A DNA stretch of 64,000 nt, taken from positions 124,001 through 188,000 of the forward strand of contig CAWDLZ010000011.1 of the NCBI GenBank assembly GCA_963803265.1. Direction: 5' to 3'. Both the position numbers and the translations under genes were made by a program. How positions within the stretch are numbered: the first letter of the stretch is position 1; each line of letters starts with the position of its first letter. Below the pieces are notes generated by a model, which had not been told where the DNA came from, ran no database searches, and was given only the letters and a program-made list of their open reading frames with translations. Of this stretch, positions 11,721-21,709 are shown piece by piece. This DNA comes from CAIKMD01 sp963803265. Its GTDB lineage: Bacteria > Pseudomonadota > Alphaproteobacteria > ATCC43930 > CGMCC-115725.

Positions 11721-12855
11721 TTAACTGACGGCTTCGGCCGCGGCTTCTTCGGTCTGCGCGGCTTCGATCTCGGCCGCTTTCTTCTCCACCAACTCGACCA
11801 GATGATCGACGATGCTCTGGTCCTTGAGGCGATGCGCCGGAACGCCCGCGAGATAGACCTGGTGGGTGCCGTTGCCGCCGCCGGTGAAGCCGATATCGGT
11901 CTCGCGCGCCTCGCCGGGGCCGTTGACGACGCAGCCGATCACCGAGAGCGTCATCGGCGTGGTGATGTGCGCCAGGCGCTTCTCCAGCACCTCGACCGTC
12001 TTGATCACCTCGAATTCCTGGCGCGCGCAGGAGGGGCACGAAATGACGGTGACGCCGCGCCGCCGGAGCCCGAGCGACTTCAGCATCTCGAAGCCGACCT
12101 TGATCTCCTCGACCGGATCGGCCGAGAGCGAGACGCGGATGGTATCGCCGATGCCGGCCCAGAGCAGCGAGCCCATGCCGATCGCGGATTTGACCGTGCC
12201 GCTCGTCAGGCCGCCGGCCTCGGTGATGCCGAGATGCAGCGGGTAGTCGCATGCCTCGGCAAGCTGCTGATAGGCCGCCACGGCCAGGAAGACGTCGGAC
12301 GCCTTGCACGAGATCTTGAACTCGAAGAAGTCGTTGTCCTCGAGAATCTTGGCGTGGCTCGAGCGCGCTCTCGACCATCGCCTCGGGGCACGGCTCGCCA
12401 TAGCGCTCGAGCAGCTCCTTCTCCAAGCGAGCCGGCATTGACGCCGATGCGCATCGAGCAGCCGTGATCCTTGGCGGCCTTCACGACTTCCTTGACGCGC
12501 TGGCGCTGGAGCCGATATTGCCGGGATTGATGCGCAGGCACGCCGCCCCGCTTTCCGCCGCCTCGATCGCGCGCTTATAGTGGAAATGGATGTCGGCGAC
12601 GATCGGCACCTTTACTTCGCGCACGATTCTCTTCAGCGCCAGGGCCGATTCCTGGTCAGGGCAGGACACCCGAACGATATCGGCCCCGGCCAGCTCCAGC
12701 GCCTGAATCTGCGCCACCGTCGCCTTGACGTCATGGGTCAGGGTATTGGTCATGGACTGCACGGTGATCGGCGCGTCGCCGCCCACCGGCACCTTGCCGA
12801 CATGAATCTGCCGGCAGCGCCGCCTCTGGATATCGCGATAGGGACGCACGGTCAT
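11721..12855 (-). CDS. ispG: 4-hydroxy-3-methylbut-2-enyl diphosphate synthase, three frameshifts
   Basis: IspG is the iron-sulfur enzyme that makes HMBPP in the MEP isoprenoid pathway. The reading starts at ATG 12855, keeps 'QSMTNTLTHD' and 'LRINPGNIGS', then must shift near 12508-12512 (one base short), near 12424 (one base extra) and near 12355-12358 (one base extra). The restored tail holds the cluster cysteines in 'ISCPSCARQEF' and 'IGCVVNGPGEA'. With these corrections the protein is about 377 residues, close to the family norm. Three breaks within 160 bases of an essential gene point to poor local sequence rather than decay. Confidence 0.85.
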
Positions 12856-12936
12856 CGCAGGAACCTCGCCGGAACCGGCCTCGCTGGGCCGCGAATGTCG
12901 GCCTTATAGCGCGTTTTCGGCGGCGGCGAAACCCTA

Positions 12937-14127
12937 CTAGAACGGCGGCGGAGAAGCGCCGACCGGAGCGGCAGCGGACGGAGTAGCGGGGGCGGCGGGA
13001 ACAACCGGCGCGGGATTGGGCGCGGACGCGATGGCGTCGCCGGCCATCAACTTTGCCGGATCGAGCGCCACCCCGCGATGGATCGTACCGCCGAGGGCGG
13101 GGGCCTTGGCGCCATCGACATCGATTTCGAGGCCGGATCCATTGCCGGTGCTCGTCATCAGACCGGCTCGGTCCGGCACGCGGACGGTGTCGCCCGCATG
13201 CAGGATCCGTTCGAGGATGGTGCGGCCACCGTCGCTGATCAATACCCAACTATCTTTGGCGGCGATGATCGTGATACGCGATGGCGCCCCGATCGCCCCG
13301 AATGTGCGCGGCTCGCCGGTTACCGGCGGGCTAGCCGTGGCGGCCGTTGCCGCGGGCGCTGCCGAAGGGGAAGCCGGCGCCGCGGCTGAAGCGGGCGGCC
13401 CCGCGGTCGCAGCGGGCGGCGTTTCGGCAGCGGCGGGCGGCGACGGGGCTTGCGGCGCTGGCGCGGCAGCCTGCTCCGGCGGCGAAGCCGGTTCAGGGGC
13501 CGGGGCGGCTGCGACGGCAGGCGGCGGCACGGTTTGCGGCGCCGGCGCGGCGGCTTGCTGCGGCGGCGGAGCGGGTTCCGGGGCGGGGCCGGGAGCGACC
13601 ACGGGCGCCGAAGCGGGCGGCGGCACCGTCAACTCGGGCGGCACGGCGCTCACCCGTTCGGGCCGCTCGCGCTCGCCGGTCGAGACATAATACCACACGC
13701 CATAGCCGCAGATCGCGAGGATCACCGCAGCCAGCAGCATGGTGCCGCCGGGAACGCTGCGCTCGGTGAGCGGCATCGGGAAGCTCAGGTCGCGCGGAAC
13801 CTCGAGGCCGGCGGATTCCCGCCTGAAACGGCGCACGGCCTCGTCGCCATCGAGGCCGAGATGCACCGCGTAGGCGCGAACGAACCCCATGGCATAGACC
13901 GCGCCGGGCAAGCGGTCGTATTGGCCGTCCTCGATAGCGGCGAGATAGCTGGCGCGAATGCGCAAGGTAGCCGCGATGCGATCGATCTCGCCGCCGCAGC
14001 TCAGGCGCGTCTGCCGCAACAATGCGCCGATGGTTTGCCGTGCCGGCGCATCCGCCGCAGCCGCCCCGATCGGGGCAGACGGGTGGTCATTGCTCACTGG
14101 TTCCAGCGGGGGACCAGACACCGGCAT
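12937..14127 (-). CDS. rodZ: RodZ-like helix-turn-helix membrane protein
   Basis: RodZ links MreB to the inner membrane and supports rod shape. The N-terminal region 'IGALLRQTRLSCGGEIDRIAATLRIRASYLAAIEDGQYDRLPGAVYAMGFVRAYA' in parts matches the RodZ HTH domain. A single membrane segment 'MLLAAVILAICGYGVWYYV' follows, then a very long Pro/Ala/Glu periplasmic linker (roughly residues 145-290) and a C-terminal beta-rich domain with 'DSWVLISDGGRTILERILHAGDTVRVPD', the DUF4115 type. ATG 14127 has GGAAG upstream; GTG 14142 is an alternative. It precedes ispG as in many proteobacteria. Confidence 0.85.
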   Translation of the reverse strand: MPVSGPPLEPVSNDHPSAPIGAAAADAPARQTIGALLRQTRLSCGGEIDRIAATLRIRASYLAAIEDGQYDRLPGAVYAMGFVRAYAVHLGLDGDEAVRRFRRESAGLEVPRDLSFPMPLTERSVPGGTMLLAAVILAICGYGVWYYVSTGERERPERVSAVPPELTVPPPASAPVVAPGPAPEPAPPPQQAAAPAPQTVPPPAVAAAPAPEPASPPEQAAAPAPQAPSPPAAAETPPAATAGPPASAAAPASPSAAPAATAATASPPVTGEPRTFGAIGAPSRITIIAAKDSWVLISDGGRTILERILHAGDTVRVPDRAGLMTSTGNGSGLEIDVDGAKAPALGGTIHRGVALDPAKLMAGDAIASAPNPAPVVPAAPATPSAAAPVGASPPPF

Positions 14128-14223
14128 CAGCTTCCAAGCCACCCTGAAATTCGCGTTTTCGCCGCGACTGGTTGAGGATTTCTACCAAGCCTCAACCCGG
14201 GCCGCAACCGTGCCGGCGCTAAT

Positions 14224-14290
14224 GTGGCGATCCGAAATTCGCCCTATCTCGGAGCAGGGCCGCGAGCGAATTTCGGATTCGAAGCCACAC
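14224..14290. repeat. Palindromic dispersed repeat, copy 1
   Basis: About 67 bases, with arms reading CCGAAATTCGC and GCGAATTTCGG flanking a roughly 23-base loop, bounded by GTGGC and GCCAC. It is about 80 percent identical, in the same orientation, to the element at 41194-41261. Its edge touches the ptsP stop codon (14290-14292). It contains a GATTC (GANTC) site in the right arm; the left-arm site is lost by a one-base difference. It looks like a REP-type element and may end transcription or stabilise the ptsP message. Confidence 0.75.
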
Positions 14291-16558
14291 TAGATGGCGA
14301 TGCCACGGTCGCGCGCGAAATCGTGGAACTTGCCGCGCAGCGAATGCCCCGAATCGCCGCCGAGCGAGCGGATGAGTTCGACGAGCGCCGACACGTCGAG
14401 ACTGCGGATCATCGCTTTCACCGGGCCGATGGCGGCAGGCGCCATCGATAGAGTGCGGAAGCCCAAGCCGACCAGCACCATGGCATCCAAGGGCTGGGCC
14501 GCCATTTCGCCGCAGATGGCGACCGGCAGCGTGTGCGCGACGCAAGCGGCGCCGATCTCGCCGAGCACGCGCAGCACCGGCGGCGACAGCGGATCGTAGC
14601 GCTCGGCGAGCAGCGGATTGCCGCGATCCGCGGCGAACAGGAACTGCACCAAATCATTGGTTCCGATCGAGATGAAGTCGGCGCGTTCCGACAGCGCCGG
14701 CAATTGCCACAGCAGCGCGGGCACCTCGAGCATGACCCCGACCTCGACGAGGACCGGCGGCTCGCCCCTGTTCTGGCGCTGCCGGTCGAGCTCGATATCG
14801 AGGATCGCGCGGGCAGCCTCGAATTCGGCGAGCTCGGCCACCATCGGGAACATGATCCGCAGCCGCTTGCCGGCGGCGGCGCGGATGAGCGCGCGCAATT
14901 GCTGGCGCAGTATCGCCGGCCGGTCGAGCCCGATGCGGATGGCCCGCCAACCCATCGCCGGATTGCCGTCGGCGATGCCCGGCATGTAGGGCAGCACCTT
15001 GTCGCCGCCGATGTCGAGCGTGCGGAAAGTGACCGGAAGCGCGCCCGCGTGATCGAGGACGCGGCGATAGAGCGAGGCCTGCTGCGCCACCGTGGGAAAT
15101 CTGTCGTGCAGCATGAATTGCAACTCGGTGCGGAACAGGCCGATCCCGTGGGCACCGGTTTCGTCGAGATAAGGCAGATCGAGCAGAAATCCGGCGTTGA
15201 GCATGCAGCTCGACCCGCACGCCGTCCAGGGTCTCGGCGGGAAGATCGCGCAGCTCGGCATAGCGCTGGCGCTGGCCGAGGCGCGCCTTGATACGCTCGC
15301 CCACCGCCTGCTGCACGTCCTCGGTCGGCCGCAGCACGACCGCCGCCTCGTCGCCGCTAACGGCGATGAGATCGCCGGCCTCGACGCGGTTCAAGACGTC
15401 CTTGACCCGGCCGACGACCGGAATGTCGAGCGCCCGCGCGACCACGGCGACATGGGCGTTGGGCGAGCCTTCTTCGAGCACCAGCCCCTTCAAGCGCCGC
15501 CGGTCGTAATCCAACAGCTCGGCGGGCCCCATATTGCGCGCGACCAGGATGAATTCGTCGGGCAGCTCGGCCGCCGCGGCGGTGACGGCGTGGCCGGCGA
15601 GATGCCGCTGCAAGCGATTGGTAAGATCCTCGAGATCGGCCAGCCGCTCGCGCAGATAGGGATCGGTCACCTGATTCATGCGCACGCGCATGTCGCTTTG
15701 GACCTTCTGCACCGCCGCCTCCGCGGTGAGGCCGCTCGTCACCGCCTCGGAGATCCGGCGCAGCCAGCCATGGTCGTCCGCGAACATGCGGTAGGTCTCG
15801 AGAATGTCGCGATGCTCGCCGCCAGAGGCGACGTCGCTCGCCGCCATCAGCTCGTCGATGGCGCGCTGCATCCGCTCGACCGCGCGCCGCAGCCGGTCGA
15901 GCTCGGCGTTCGGATCCTCGGCCACGACCTGGCGGATCACGAGGCGCGGCTCGTGCAGCACCGCCTGTCCGATGGCGAGCCCGCCATGGAGCTTGATGCC
16001 ATCGAGGCGCATCGGCAATTGGCCGATCCCGGTCGAGGTCTGGCGCTCGATCGGGTTCACCAATTCGCCCGAGGCGGCGAGCTCGGCCAGCACCATGGCG
16101 ATGGTTTGCAGCGCCTCGATCTCGTCCTCGGTGTAGAGCCGCGGCGTGCGGTTCTGCACCACGATCACGCCGAGGACGCGGCCCGCCGCGCAGGATCGGA
16201 ACGCCCATCAGCGAATGGTAGATTTCCTCGCCGGTTTCCGGCCGGTAGGCGAAATCGGGATGCGACTGCGCGTCGGCGAGCGCCAGCGGCATCGCGGTCG
16301 CCGCGATGACGCCGACTAGGCCCTCGCCAACGCGTAGCCGGGTGCGGTGCACGGCTTCGGGCCGGAGCCCCTCGGTGGCGAACAGCTCCAGCACCTCGCC
16401 CGCGCGCATGATGTAGCAGGAGCAGCACTTCCGCCACCATATCCGCGGCGATAATCCGGACGATCTGGTCGAGCCGATCCTGCGCCGTGCCCCGGGCCGC
16501 CATCACATCGCGCAAACGGCGCAGGACGAGACGCGAGCCGGGAGACCGTTTCGGTCAT
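14290..16558 (-). CDS. ptsP: Phosphoenolpyruvate--protein phosphotransferase PtsP, GAF type, four frameshifts
   Basis: First enzyme of the nitrogen-type PTS; it takes phosphate from PEP to NPr and is tuned by its GAF domain. The order is GAF (about 1-165, 'EEIYHSLMGVPILRGG'), PtsI N-domain, mobile His domain with 'EEGSPNAHVAVVARAL' (His is the phospho-acceptor), and PEP-binding barrel with 'GLFRTELQFM' and 'FISIGTNDLVQ'. ATG 16558 overlaps the upstream gene's likely stop. Four one-base insertions are needed, near 16530, 16425, 16187 and 15206; after removal it is about 754 residues, as expected. A palindromic repeat abuts the stop. Confidence 0.88.
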
Positions 16559-17690
16559 GGGCCTGCTTTGCCCAGCGGCGGCGGTTCGGCCAGGGCGATG
16601 CGCGAGCGGCGTGCGCAGGGCGGCGACCGCCTCGGCGACCAGTTCGTCGAGGATCGCCTGGGTCGATTGCTCGCACGTGACCAAGCCGACGCTCTGGCCC
16701 GCCATCAGCGAGCCGCGCTCGACATCGCCATCGATGACCGCGCGGCGCAGGGCGCCGGCCCAGAAATGCTCGATCTCGAGCTGCGCGTCCTCTGCGCGAA
16801 ATCTCGCCGCGGTTGAAGCGGTCGATCACCGCGCGCTGCAATTCGAGGAAGCACTTGCGTGCCGTCATTGGCGATGGCGCGGACCGGGATGACCGGGAAG
16901 CGCGGGTCGAGCTGCACCGATGGCACGGCGTCGCGCGCGCCGGCGCGCAGGAACGCCTGCTTGAAGCGGGGATGCGCGATCGATTCATGGGCGCAGACGA
17001 AGCGCGTGCCGAGCTGCACGCCCGCCGCGCCCATTTCGAGATAGGCGACGATCGCCTCGCCGCGGCCGATGCCGCCGGCGACGAACACCGGAACCTCGTC
17101 GAGCCGGGGCAGGATTTCCTGCGCCAGCACGCCCGTCGAGACCGGGCCGATATGCCCGCCCGCCTCCATGCCCTCGATGACGATGGCATCGGCGCCCATG
17201 CGCACCAGCTTCTTCGCAATGGCGAGCGCGGTGCGAAGCACAGCAGCTTTGCGCCCGAATCCTTGATCCGCGTCACCGCCGCGGCGCTGGGCAGGCCGCC
17301 GGCGAGGACGATATGGCCGACCCGGCGCCGCACGCACACCTCGATGTGCGCCATCAGGTCGGGATGGAGCGTGATCAGATTGACGCCGAAAGGGCGCTCG
17401 GTGAGCGCGCAGGTCGCCGCGATCTCGGCGTCGAGCAAAGCGGGCGTCATGGCCCCGCAGGCGATGACGCCGAACCCGCCGCCATTGGAGATGGCGGCGA
17501 CGAGATTGCGGTCGGACACCCAGGTCATGGCGCCGCCCATGATCGCGTACTCGCAGCCGAGGAAGTCGGTGCCGCGCTGCCATAGCGCGTTGAGGAGATG
17601 GCGCGCCTCGTCTTCCGCGGCGCGCGACGCGCGCAGCCCGCCCGACGCCGGCGGCTTGAATGTGCTACGCGGCGCGGCCCGGACCGTCAT
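16555..17690 (-). CDS. Nitronate monooxygenase-like (2-nitropropane dioxygenase family) protein, several frameshifts
   Basis: An FMN-dependent TIM-barrel enzyme. 'YAIMGGAMTWVSDRNLVAAISNGGGFGVIACG' (in parts) is the family start, followed by 'FGVNLITLHPDL', 'ADAIVIEGMEAGGHIGP' and the FMN phosphate region 'VPVFVAGGIGRGEAI...GAAGVQLGTRFV'. The frame moves near 17237, 16858 and 16797 and again close to the end. ATG 17690 overlaps the lysC stop as ATGA, fixing the start although the first 35 residues are atypical. Homologues oxidise nitronates or act as enoyl-reductase-like proteins; the substrate here is unknown. Confidence 0.75.
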
Positions 17691-18900
17691 ACATCGAGGC
17701 CATAAGCGGCATGCAACGCGCGCAGCGCCAGCTCGGTGTATTCCTCGGCGATCAGGACGCTGACCTTGATCTCGGAGGTCGAGATCACCTGGATATTGAT
17801 GCCCTTCTCCGCGAGCGTCTTGAACATCATCTGCGCGACGCCGGCATGGCTGCGCATGCCGACGCCGATGACGGAAATCTTCACGACGTCGGAATCGGGC
17901 TTCAGGGCCTTGAAGCCCAACGTGGCGCGGCGATCTTCCAAAACCTTGAGCGTGCGCGGGAGATCGCCTTGGCGACGGTGAAGGTAAGGTCGGTCGTGCC
18001 GTCCTCGGAGATGTTCTGGACGATCATGTCGACGTTGATCGCATGATCGGCAAGCGGCCCGAAGATCGCGGCGGCGACGCCCGGCCGATCGGGAACCTTG
18101 ACGAGCGTGACCTTCGCCTCGTCGCGGCTATAGGCGATGCCGCTGACCACTTGCTTTTCCACGATCTCGTCCTCGTCCACGACCAGAGTTCCGGGCGCCT
18201 CGCTAAAACTCGACAGCACCTGCACCCGCACCCGGTGGTTCATCGCCAATTCGACCGAGCGCGTCTGCAGCACCTTGGCGCCCAGGGATGCCAGCTCGAG
18301 CATCTCTTCATAGCTGATCTTATCGAGCTTCCTGGCCTTCGCAACGATGCGCGGATCGGTCGTGTAGACGCCGTCGACATCGGTGAAGATGTCGCAGCGA
18401 TCGGCCCCCAGCGCCGCGGCCAGGGCCACCGCTGAGGTGTCCGACCCGCCGCGCCCGAGCGTGGTAATGCGCCGGTGCGGGCCCACGCCCTGAAAGCCCG
18501 CCACCACGGCCACTTGCCCGGCGTTGATGCAGCCGATCAAATCGTCGGTCGTAATTCCCTCGATGCGCGCCTTGCCATGGGCCCCGTCGGTGCGAATCGG
18601 CACTTGCCAGCCGAGAAAGGAGCGCGCGGGAACGCCGATTTCCTGGAGCGCCAGCGCGGTCAGGCCCGCCGTCACCTGCTCGCCGGAGGCGACCACCACG
18701 TCGTATTCGCGCGCATCGTGCAGGGGCCCGAACTCGCTGGTCCAGGCGACGAGTTGGTTGGTCGCGCCGGCCATGGCAGAGACCACCACCGCGACCTCGT
18801 TGCCGGAATCGACCTCGCGCTTGACCCGGGAGGCGGCGGATTTGATCCGCTCGATATTGGCGACAGAGGTGCCGCCGAATTTTTGCACGATGCGCGCCAT
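17687..18900 (-). CDS. lysC: Aspartate kinase, one frameshift
   Basis: Catalyses the first step of Lys/Thr/Met synthesis. 'IVQKFGGTSVANIERI' opens the kinase domain, with 'GRGGSDTSAVALAAAL' and 'DVDGVYTTDPRI' further on, and two C-terminal ACT domains ('VPDRPGVAAAIFGPLADHAINVDMI', 'AGVAQMMFKTLAEKGINIQVIS'). ATG 18900 is the family start. The frame loses one base near 17970, between 'TFTVAK' and 'EDRRATLGFKAL'; restoring it gives 404 residues. Two ACT domains suggest feedback control by Lys and/or Thr. Divergent from ubiG. Confidence 0.92.
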
Positions 18901-18995
18901 GCGCTCGAACCCGCCTCGTGAACGGAAAATAACGCCGACAAGCCGATTGCCGACCGATCGTCGCCTCATACATACTCTTGAGTGGGAAGGCAATC

Positions 18996-19748
18996 GTGAC
19001 CGAAGCAAGCCCCAGCTCGATCGATCGGGCCGAAATCGCGCGCTTTGCGGCGCTGGCGCCGCAATGGTGGCACGAGGATGGCGCGTTCCGACCGCTGCAT
19101 CGCCTCAACCCGGCACGAATCGGATTTCTGCGCGACCAGTTGGCCGGCCATTTCGGCCGCGACCCCCGTGCGCGCCGGCCCTTCGCCGCGCTGCGGCTCC
19201 TCGATATCGGTTGCGGCGGCGGCCTTCTGTGCGAGCCCTTGGCGCGATTGGGCTTTGCCGTCACCGGCATCGACGCCGATCGCGCGGCCCTGAAGGTCGC
19301 GCGGGCGCACGCCAAGGGCCAGCGGCTCGCGATCGATTATCGCGCCCAATCGGCCGCCGAGCTGGCCGCGGCGGGCTTGCGCTTCGATGCCGTGCTGGCG
19401 CTCGAAGTGGTCGAGCACGCGGCCGATGCGACGGCCTTCCTCGCCACTGCGAGCCAATTGGTGAGGCCGGGCGGCGCGTTCGCAGCCTCGACGCTCAACC
19501 GCACGCCCGCGGCCTTTCTCTTCGCCATCCTCGGCGCCGAATATCTGCTGCGCTGGCTGCCGCGCGGCACCCATGACTTCAAGAAATTCCTGCGCCCTTC
19601 CGAACTCGCGAGCCGATTGCGCGATGCTGGGCTCAGGGTCGAGCGGCTCGCCGGGCTAAGTTACGAGCCGTGGCGCGACCGGTGGCGGGTCGGGCCGGAT
19701 CTCAGCGTCAACTATTTACTATTTGCCACAAAACCCGCGGAGAAATAG
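18996..19748 (+). CDS. ubiG: Ubiquinone biosynthesis O-methyltransferase UbiG
   Basis: 250 residues. It does the two O-methylations in ubiquinone synthesis. The N-terminal 'FAALAPQWWHEDGAFRPLHRLNPAR' is specific to UbiG; the SAM site 'LLDIGCGGGLLCEPLARLG' and 'EVVEHAAD' follow, as does the membrane-contact segment 'YLLRWLPRGTHDFKKFLRP'. GTG 18996 is preferred because GGAAGG lies six bases before it; a TTG at 18978 is in frame but less likely. Divergent from lysC, a common alphaproteobacterial arrangement. Confidence 0.93.
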   Translation: MTEASPSSIDRAEIARFAALAPQWWHEDGAFRPLHRLNPARIGFLRDQLAGHFGRDPRARRPFAALRLLDIGCGGGLLCEPLARLGFAVTGIDADRAALKVARAHAKGQRLAIDYRAQSAAELAAAGLRFDAVLALEVVEHAADATAFLATASQLVRPGGAFAASTLNRTPAAFLFAILGAEYLLRWLPRGTHDFKKFLRPSELASRLRDAGLRVERLAGLSYEPWRDRWRVGPDLSVNYLLFATKPAEK

Positions 19749-19752
19749 AGTT

Positions 19753-20385
19753 ATGGGGTCGCTACCGGGGGGTGTGCGATCGAACCTCTCCGGGGACGCG
19801 ATGCGCTGCGGTTCCGTGGGTGGTTACATGAACGCCTTCCAAGCCCCGCCCGGCGGCGGTGCCCGGCTTTCCGGCAAGATCAAGTGGTTCAACCGCAGCA
19901 AGGGATTCGGCTTCATCGTGCCGAATGACGGAGCCGGCGACGTGTTTCTGCCGCTTGCCGTGCTCGAACGCTCGGGCTTCGGCGAAGCGCCCGATGGCGC
20001 GAACATCACCTTCGAGTGGGTGCAGGGTCCCAAAGGCCGCGCCGCGTCCCAGGTGATCGAGCTCGATGTCTCGAGCGGCCAGTCCCGCCCGCCCCGCGAC
20101 ACCGCCGGCGCTCCGCGCGGCGCCGGCCGTCCGCCCCGCCGCGACCGCAACGCGGACGAGTCCGGCGGGGCCACCGAGTCGCTCGATGGCGTCGTCAAAT
20201 GGTACGACCCCGCCCGCGGCTTCGGATTCATCGTGCCCAGCGATGGCGGCAAGGACGTTTTTGTCCACGTCACCGCCTTGCACCGCGCCGGGCTGGACGA
20301 TCTTCAACCCGGCCAGAACGTCCGGATGAAGGTGGCGCAAGCGCTACGGGGTCGCGAGGCCACCTCGATCGAGCTGCTGTCTTAG
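19753..20385 (+). CDS. Two-domain cold-shock protein
   Basis: 210 residues with two cold-shock (CSD/OB-fold) RNA-binding domains. Each has its RNP1-like motif: 'KGFGFIVPNDG' (about residues 47-57) and 'RGFGFIVPSDG' (about 155-165), each followed by 'DVFLPL' or 'DVFVHVTAL'. A basic Pro/Arg linker separates them. Dual-CSD proteins are typical of alphaproteobacteria and act as RNA chaperones, often induced on entry to stationary phase. ATG 19753 is annotated; ATG 19828 ('MNAFQAP') is an equally reasonable start. It follows ubiG by four bases. Confidence 0.88.
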   Translation: MGSLPGGVRSNLSGDAMRCGSVGGYMNAFQAPPGGGARLSGKIKWFNRSKGFGFIVPNDGAGDVFLPLAVLERSGFGEAPDGANITFEWVQGPKGRAASQVIELDVSSGQSRPPRDTAGAPRGAGRPPRRDRNADESGGATESLDGVVKWYDPARGFGFIVPSDGGKDVFVHVTALHRAGLDDLQPGQNVRMKVAQALRGREATSIELLS

Positions 20386-20420
20386 GGCCTTAGCCGAAGC
20401 AAGCTCCGAAGCGAAAGTCG

Positions 20421-20448
20421 TTGCATCGGCCGGCCGAAATGCTACTAT
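20421..20448 (+). promoter_or_regulatory. Candidate sigma-70 promoter of gcrA
   Basis: TTGCAT at 20421-20426 and TACTAT at 20443-20448 with a 16-base spacer, 47 bases ahead of the gcrA ATG. Both hexamers are close to consensus and stand out in GC-rich surroundings. Confidence 0.55.
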
Positions 20449-20494
20449 ATCTTGGGGTCGGAGTACCCAACATCCACAGGATACGGTGGCCGCC

Positions 20495-20836
20495 ATGGAC
20501 TCGATTTGGACGCCTGAACTCATGGAGCAACTGGCAGCGCTTTGGGCCGAGGGTCATTCCACGGCCGAGATCGGCCGCCGGCTCGGCATCAGCAAGAACG
20601 CCGTGGTCGGCAAGGCCCATCGCCTGACGCTGAAGCCGCGCCCGTCGCCCTTGAAGCGGCCTCCGACGCGCCGCGTCGTCGGCATTGCCGCGCCCAGCTG
20701 CACCTGGCCCCAGGGCCATCCGGGCGAGCCGGGCTTTCACTTCTGCGGCAAACGGCCGGTGCCGGGCAAGCCCTATTGCGCCGAGCACGCGGCGAAGGCT
20801 TACGTTCAGCCCAAGAAGCAGCATAACGCCGCCTGA
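20495..20836 (+). CDS. gcrA: GcrA cell cycle regulator
   Basis: 113 residues. GcrA works with sigma-70 at promoters carrying CcrM-methylated GANTC sites and controls cell-cycle genes in alphaproteobacteria. 'WTPELMEQLAALWAEGHSTAEIGRRLGISKNAVVGKAHRL' in parts is the diagnostic HTH segment; the C-terminal half has 'CTWPQGHPGEPGFHFCG' and 'PYCAEHAAKAY', the sigma-interacting part. ATG 20495 is the family start. A GACTC (GANTC) site covers codons 2-3 (20498-20502). The stop is directly back to back with that of the convergent gene (TGATCA). Confidence 0.93.
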   Translation: MDSIWTPELMEQLAALWAEGHSTAEIGRRLGISKNAVVGKAHRLTLKPRPSPLKRPPTRRVVGIAAPSCTWPQGHPGEPGFHFCGKRPVPGKPYCAEHAAKAYVQPKKQHNAA

Positions 20837-21571
20837 TCAGCGGTATCGCCACAAGCCTTCGCGATAGGTGCGGGCGACGCTCTCGGCGCCAAAATACTGA
20901 TAGCTCAGCTTGGTATCGGCAAGGGCAAAGCCTTCGGCCACCAAGAATCCAGCGAGATCGGTGCCCGTCGCATCGACGCAAATCGCGCCCGGGTCGCCCG
21001 GCTGGCCCGGGGGCAGACGGCACACGACGCTGGGATTTTGCTTGAGCCGCTGCGCCAGCGCATCGCGCGCGACCTCGCCGCACGACCGATCGTCGCCCGG
21101 ACCGATCCCGCAGCGATCCCGGCTCTCGGGCGGAGGCACGCCAAAGAGGCGCAGCTGCCGTCCGGCGACCGCGAGCGTCGTGGCGCCTGTCACGACTGCC
21201 GGCCCGCTGGCGGGCGCGAAGGCGGCAGCGGTCGCGACCGAGGGCCGCGATCGCGGTGCCGGCGGCTCGCTCGGCCGGATCACTTTGCCCTCGCGGTTGA
21301 CGATGGTCACCGCGGGCGCGGGCGACAATTCGTCTGGCACGGGATGGACCGGGCGAGATTCGACATCGACCGTCGGCAGAGCGGGAAGAGCGGGAGCAGT
21401 CTCGGCCGGAACCGGGGCCCGAGCCGGAGCCGCGGGCGGGGGGACCGGGACGGCTACGGACGCTTCCACCGCAACGCGTTCCCGCTCCGCCAGGCGTTGG
21501 ATCACCACGATGCCGGCGCCCACTCCCATGGCGGCCAAGCCGATGACCGCCCCCAGGACGAATTTTCGCAT
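20837..21571 (-). CDS. Membrane-anchored thermonuclease-like (SNase-fold) protein
   Basis: 244 residues. The N-terminus 'FVLGAVIGLAAMGVGAGIVVI' is an uncleaved anchor or signal sequence, followed by about 100 residues of Pro/Ala-rich linker. The C-terminal 110 residues resemble the thermonuclease fold: 'LRLFGVPPPESRDRCG' matches the 'R-L-x-G-I-x-x-P-E' strand, then 'ARDALAQRL' and 'FLVAEGFALAD'. Catalytic Arg/Glu residues are not clearly kept and the central strands are short, so the protein may not be an active nuclease. Convergent with gcrA with no gap. Confidence 0.6.
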   Translation of the reverse strand: MRKFVLGAVIGLAAMGVGAGIVVIQRLAERERVAVEASVAVPVPPPAAPARAPVPAETAPALPALPTVDVESRPVHPVPDELSPAPAVTIVNREGKVIRPSEPPAPRSRPSVATAAAFAPASGPAVVTGATTLAVAGRQLRLFGVPPPESRDRCGIGPGDDRSCGEVARDALAQRLKQNPSVVCRLPPGQPGDPGAICVDATGTDLAGFLVAEGFALADTKLSYQYFGAESVARTYREGLWRYR

Positions 21572-21647
21572 CGATAAAGCCTAGCATTGGCGGGCGAGAG
21601 GCGCCACATGTGAGGCTGGAAGAAGCGAGGTACCGGGCCGTTTTCCC

Positions 21648-21679
21648 TTGACAAAGCGCGCCCTGGCCTGCGCCATACC
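21648..21679 (+). promoter_or_regulatory. Possible tatA promoter
   Basis: A perfect TTGACA at 21648-21653 lies 57 bases before the tatA ATG. The matching -10 is weak: CATACC at 21674-21679 with a 20-base spacer is the best I see. An AGGA ribosome site follows nearer the ATG. Confidence 0.35.
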
Positions 21680-21709
21680 GTTACAAAATTACTTTTCGAG
21701 GATACGCCC

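Noticed and set aside
12937..13700. Tandem DNA repeat in rodZ
   Set aside because: The Pro/Ala/Glu linker is repetitive at the protein level but the DNA units are not regular; normal for RodZ.
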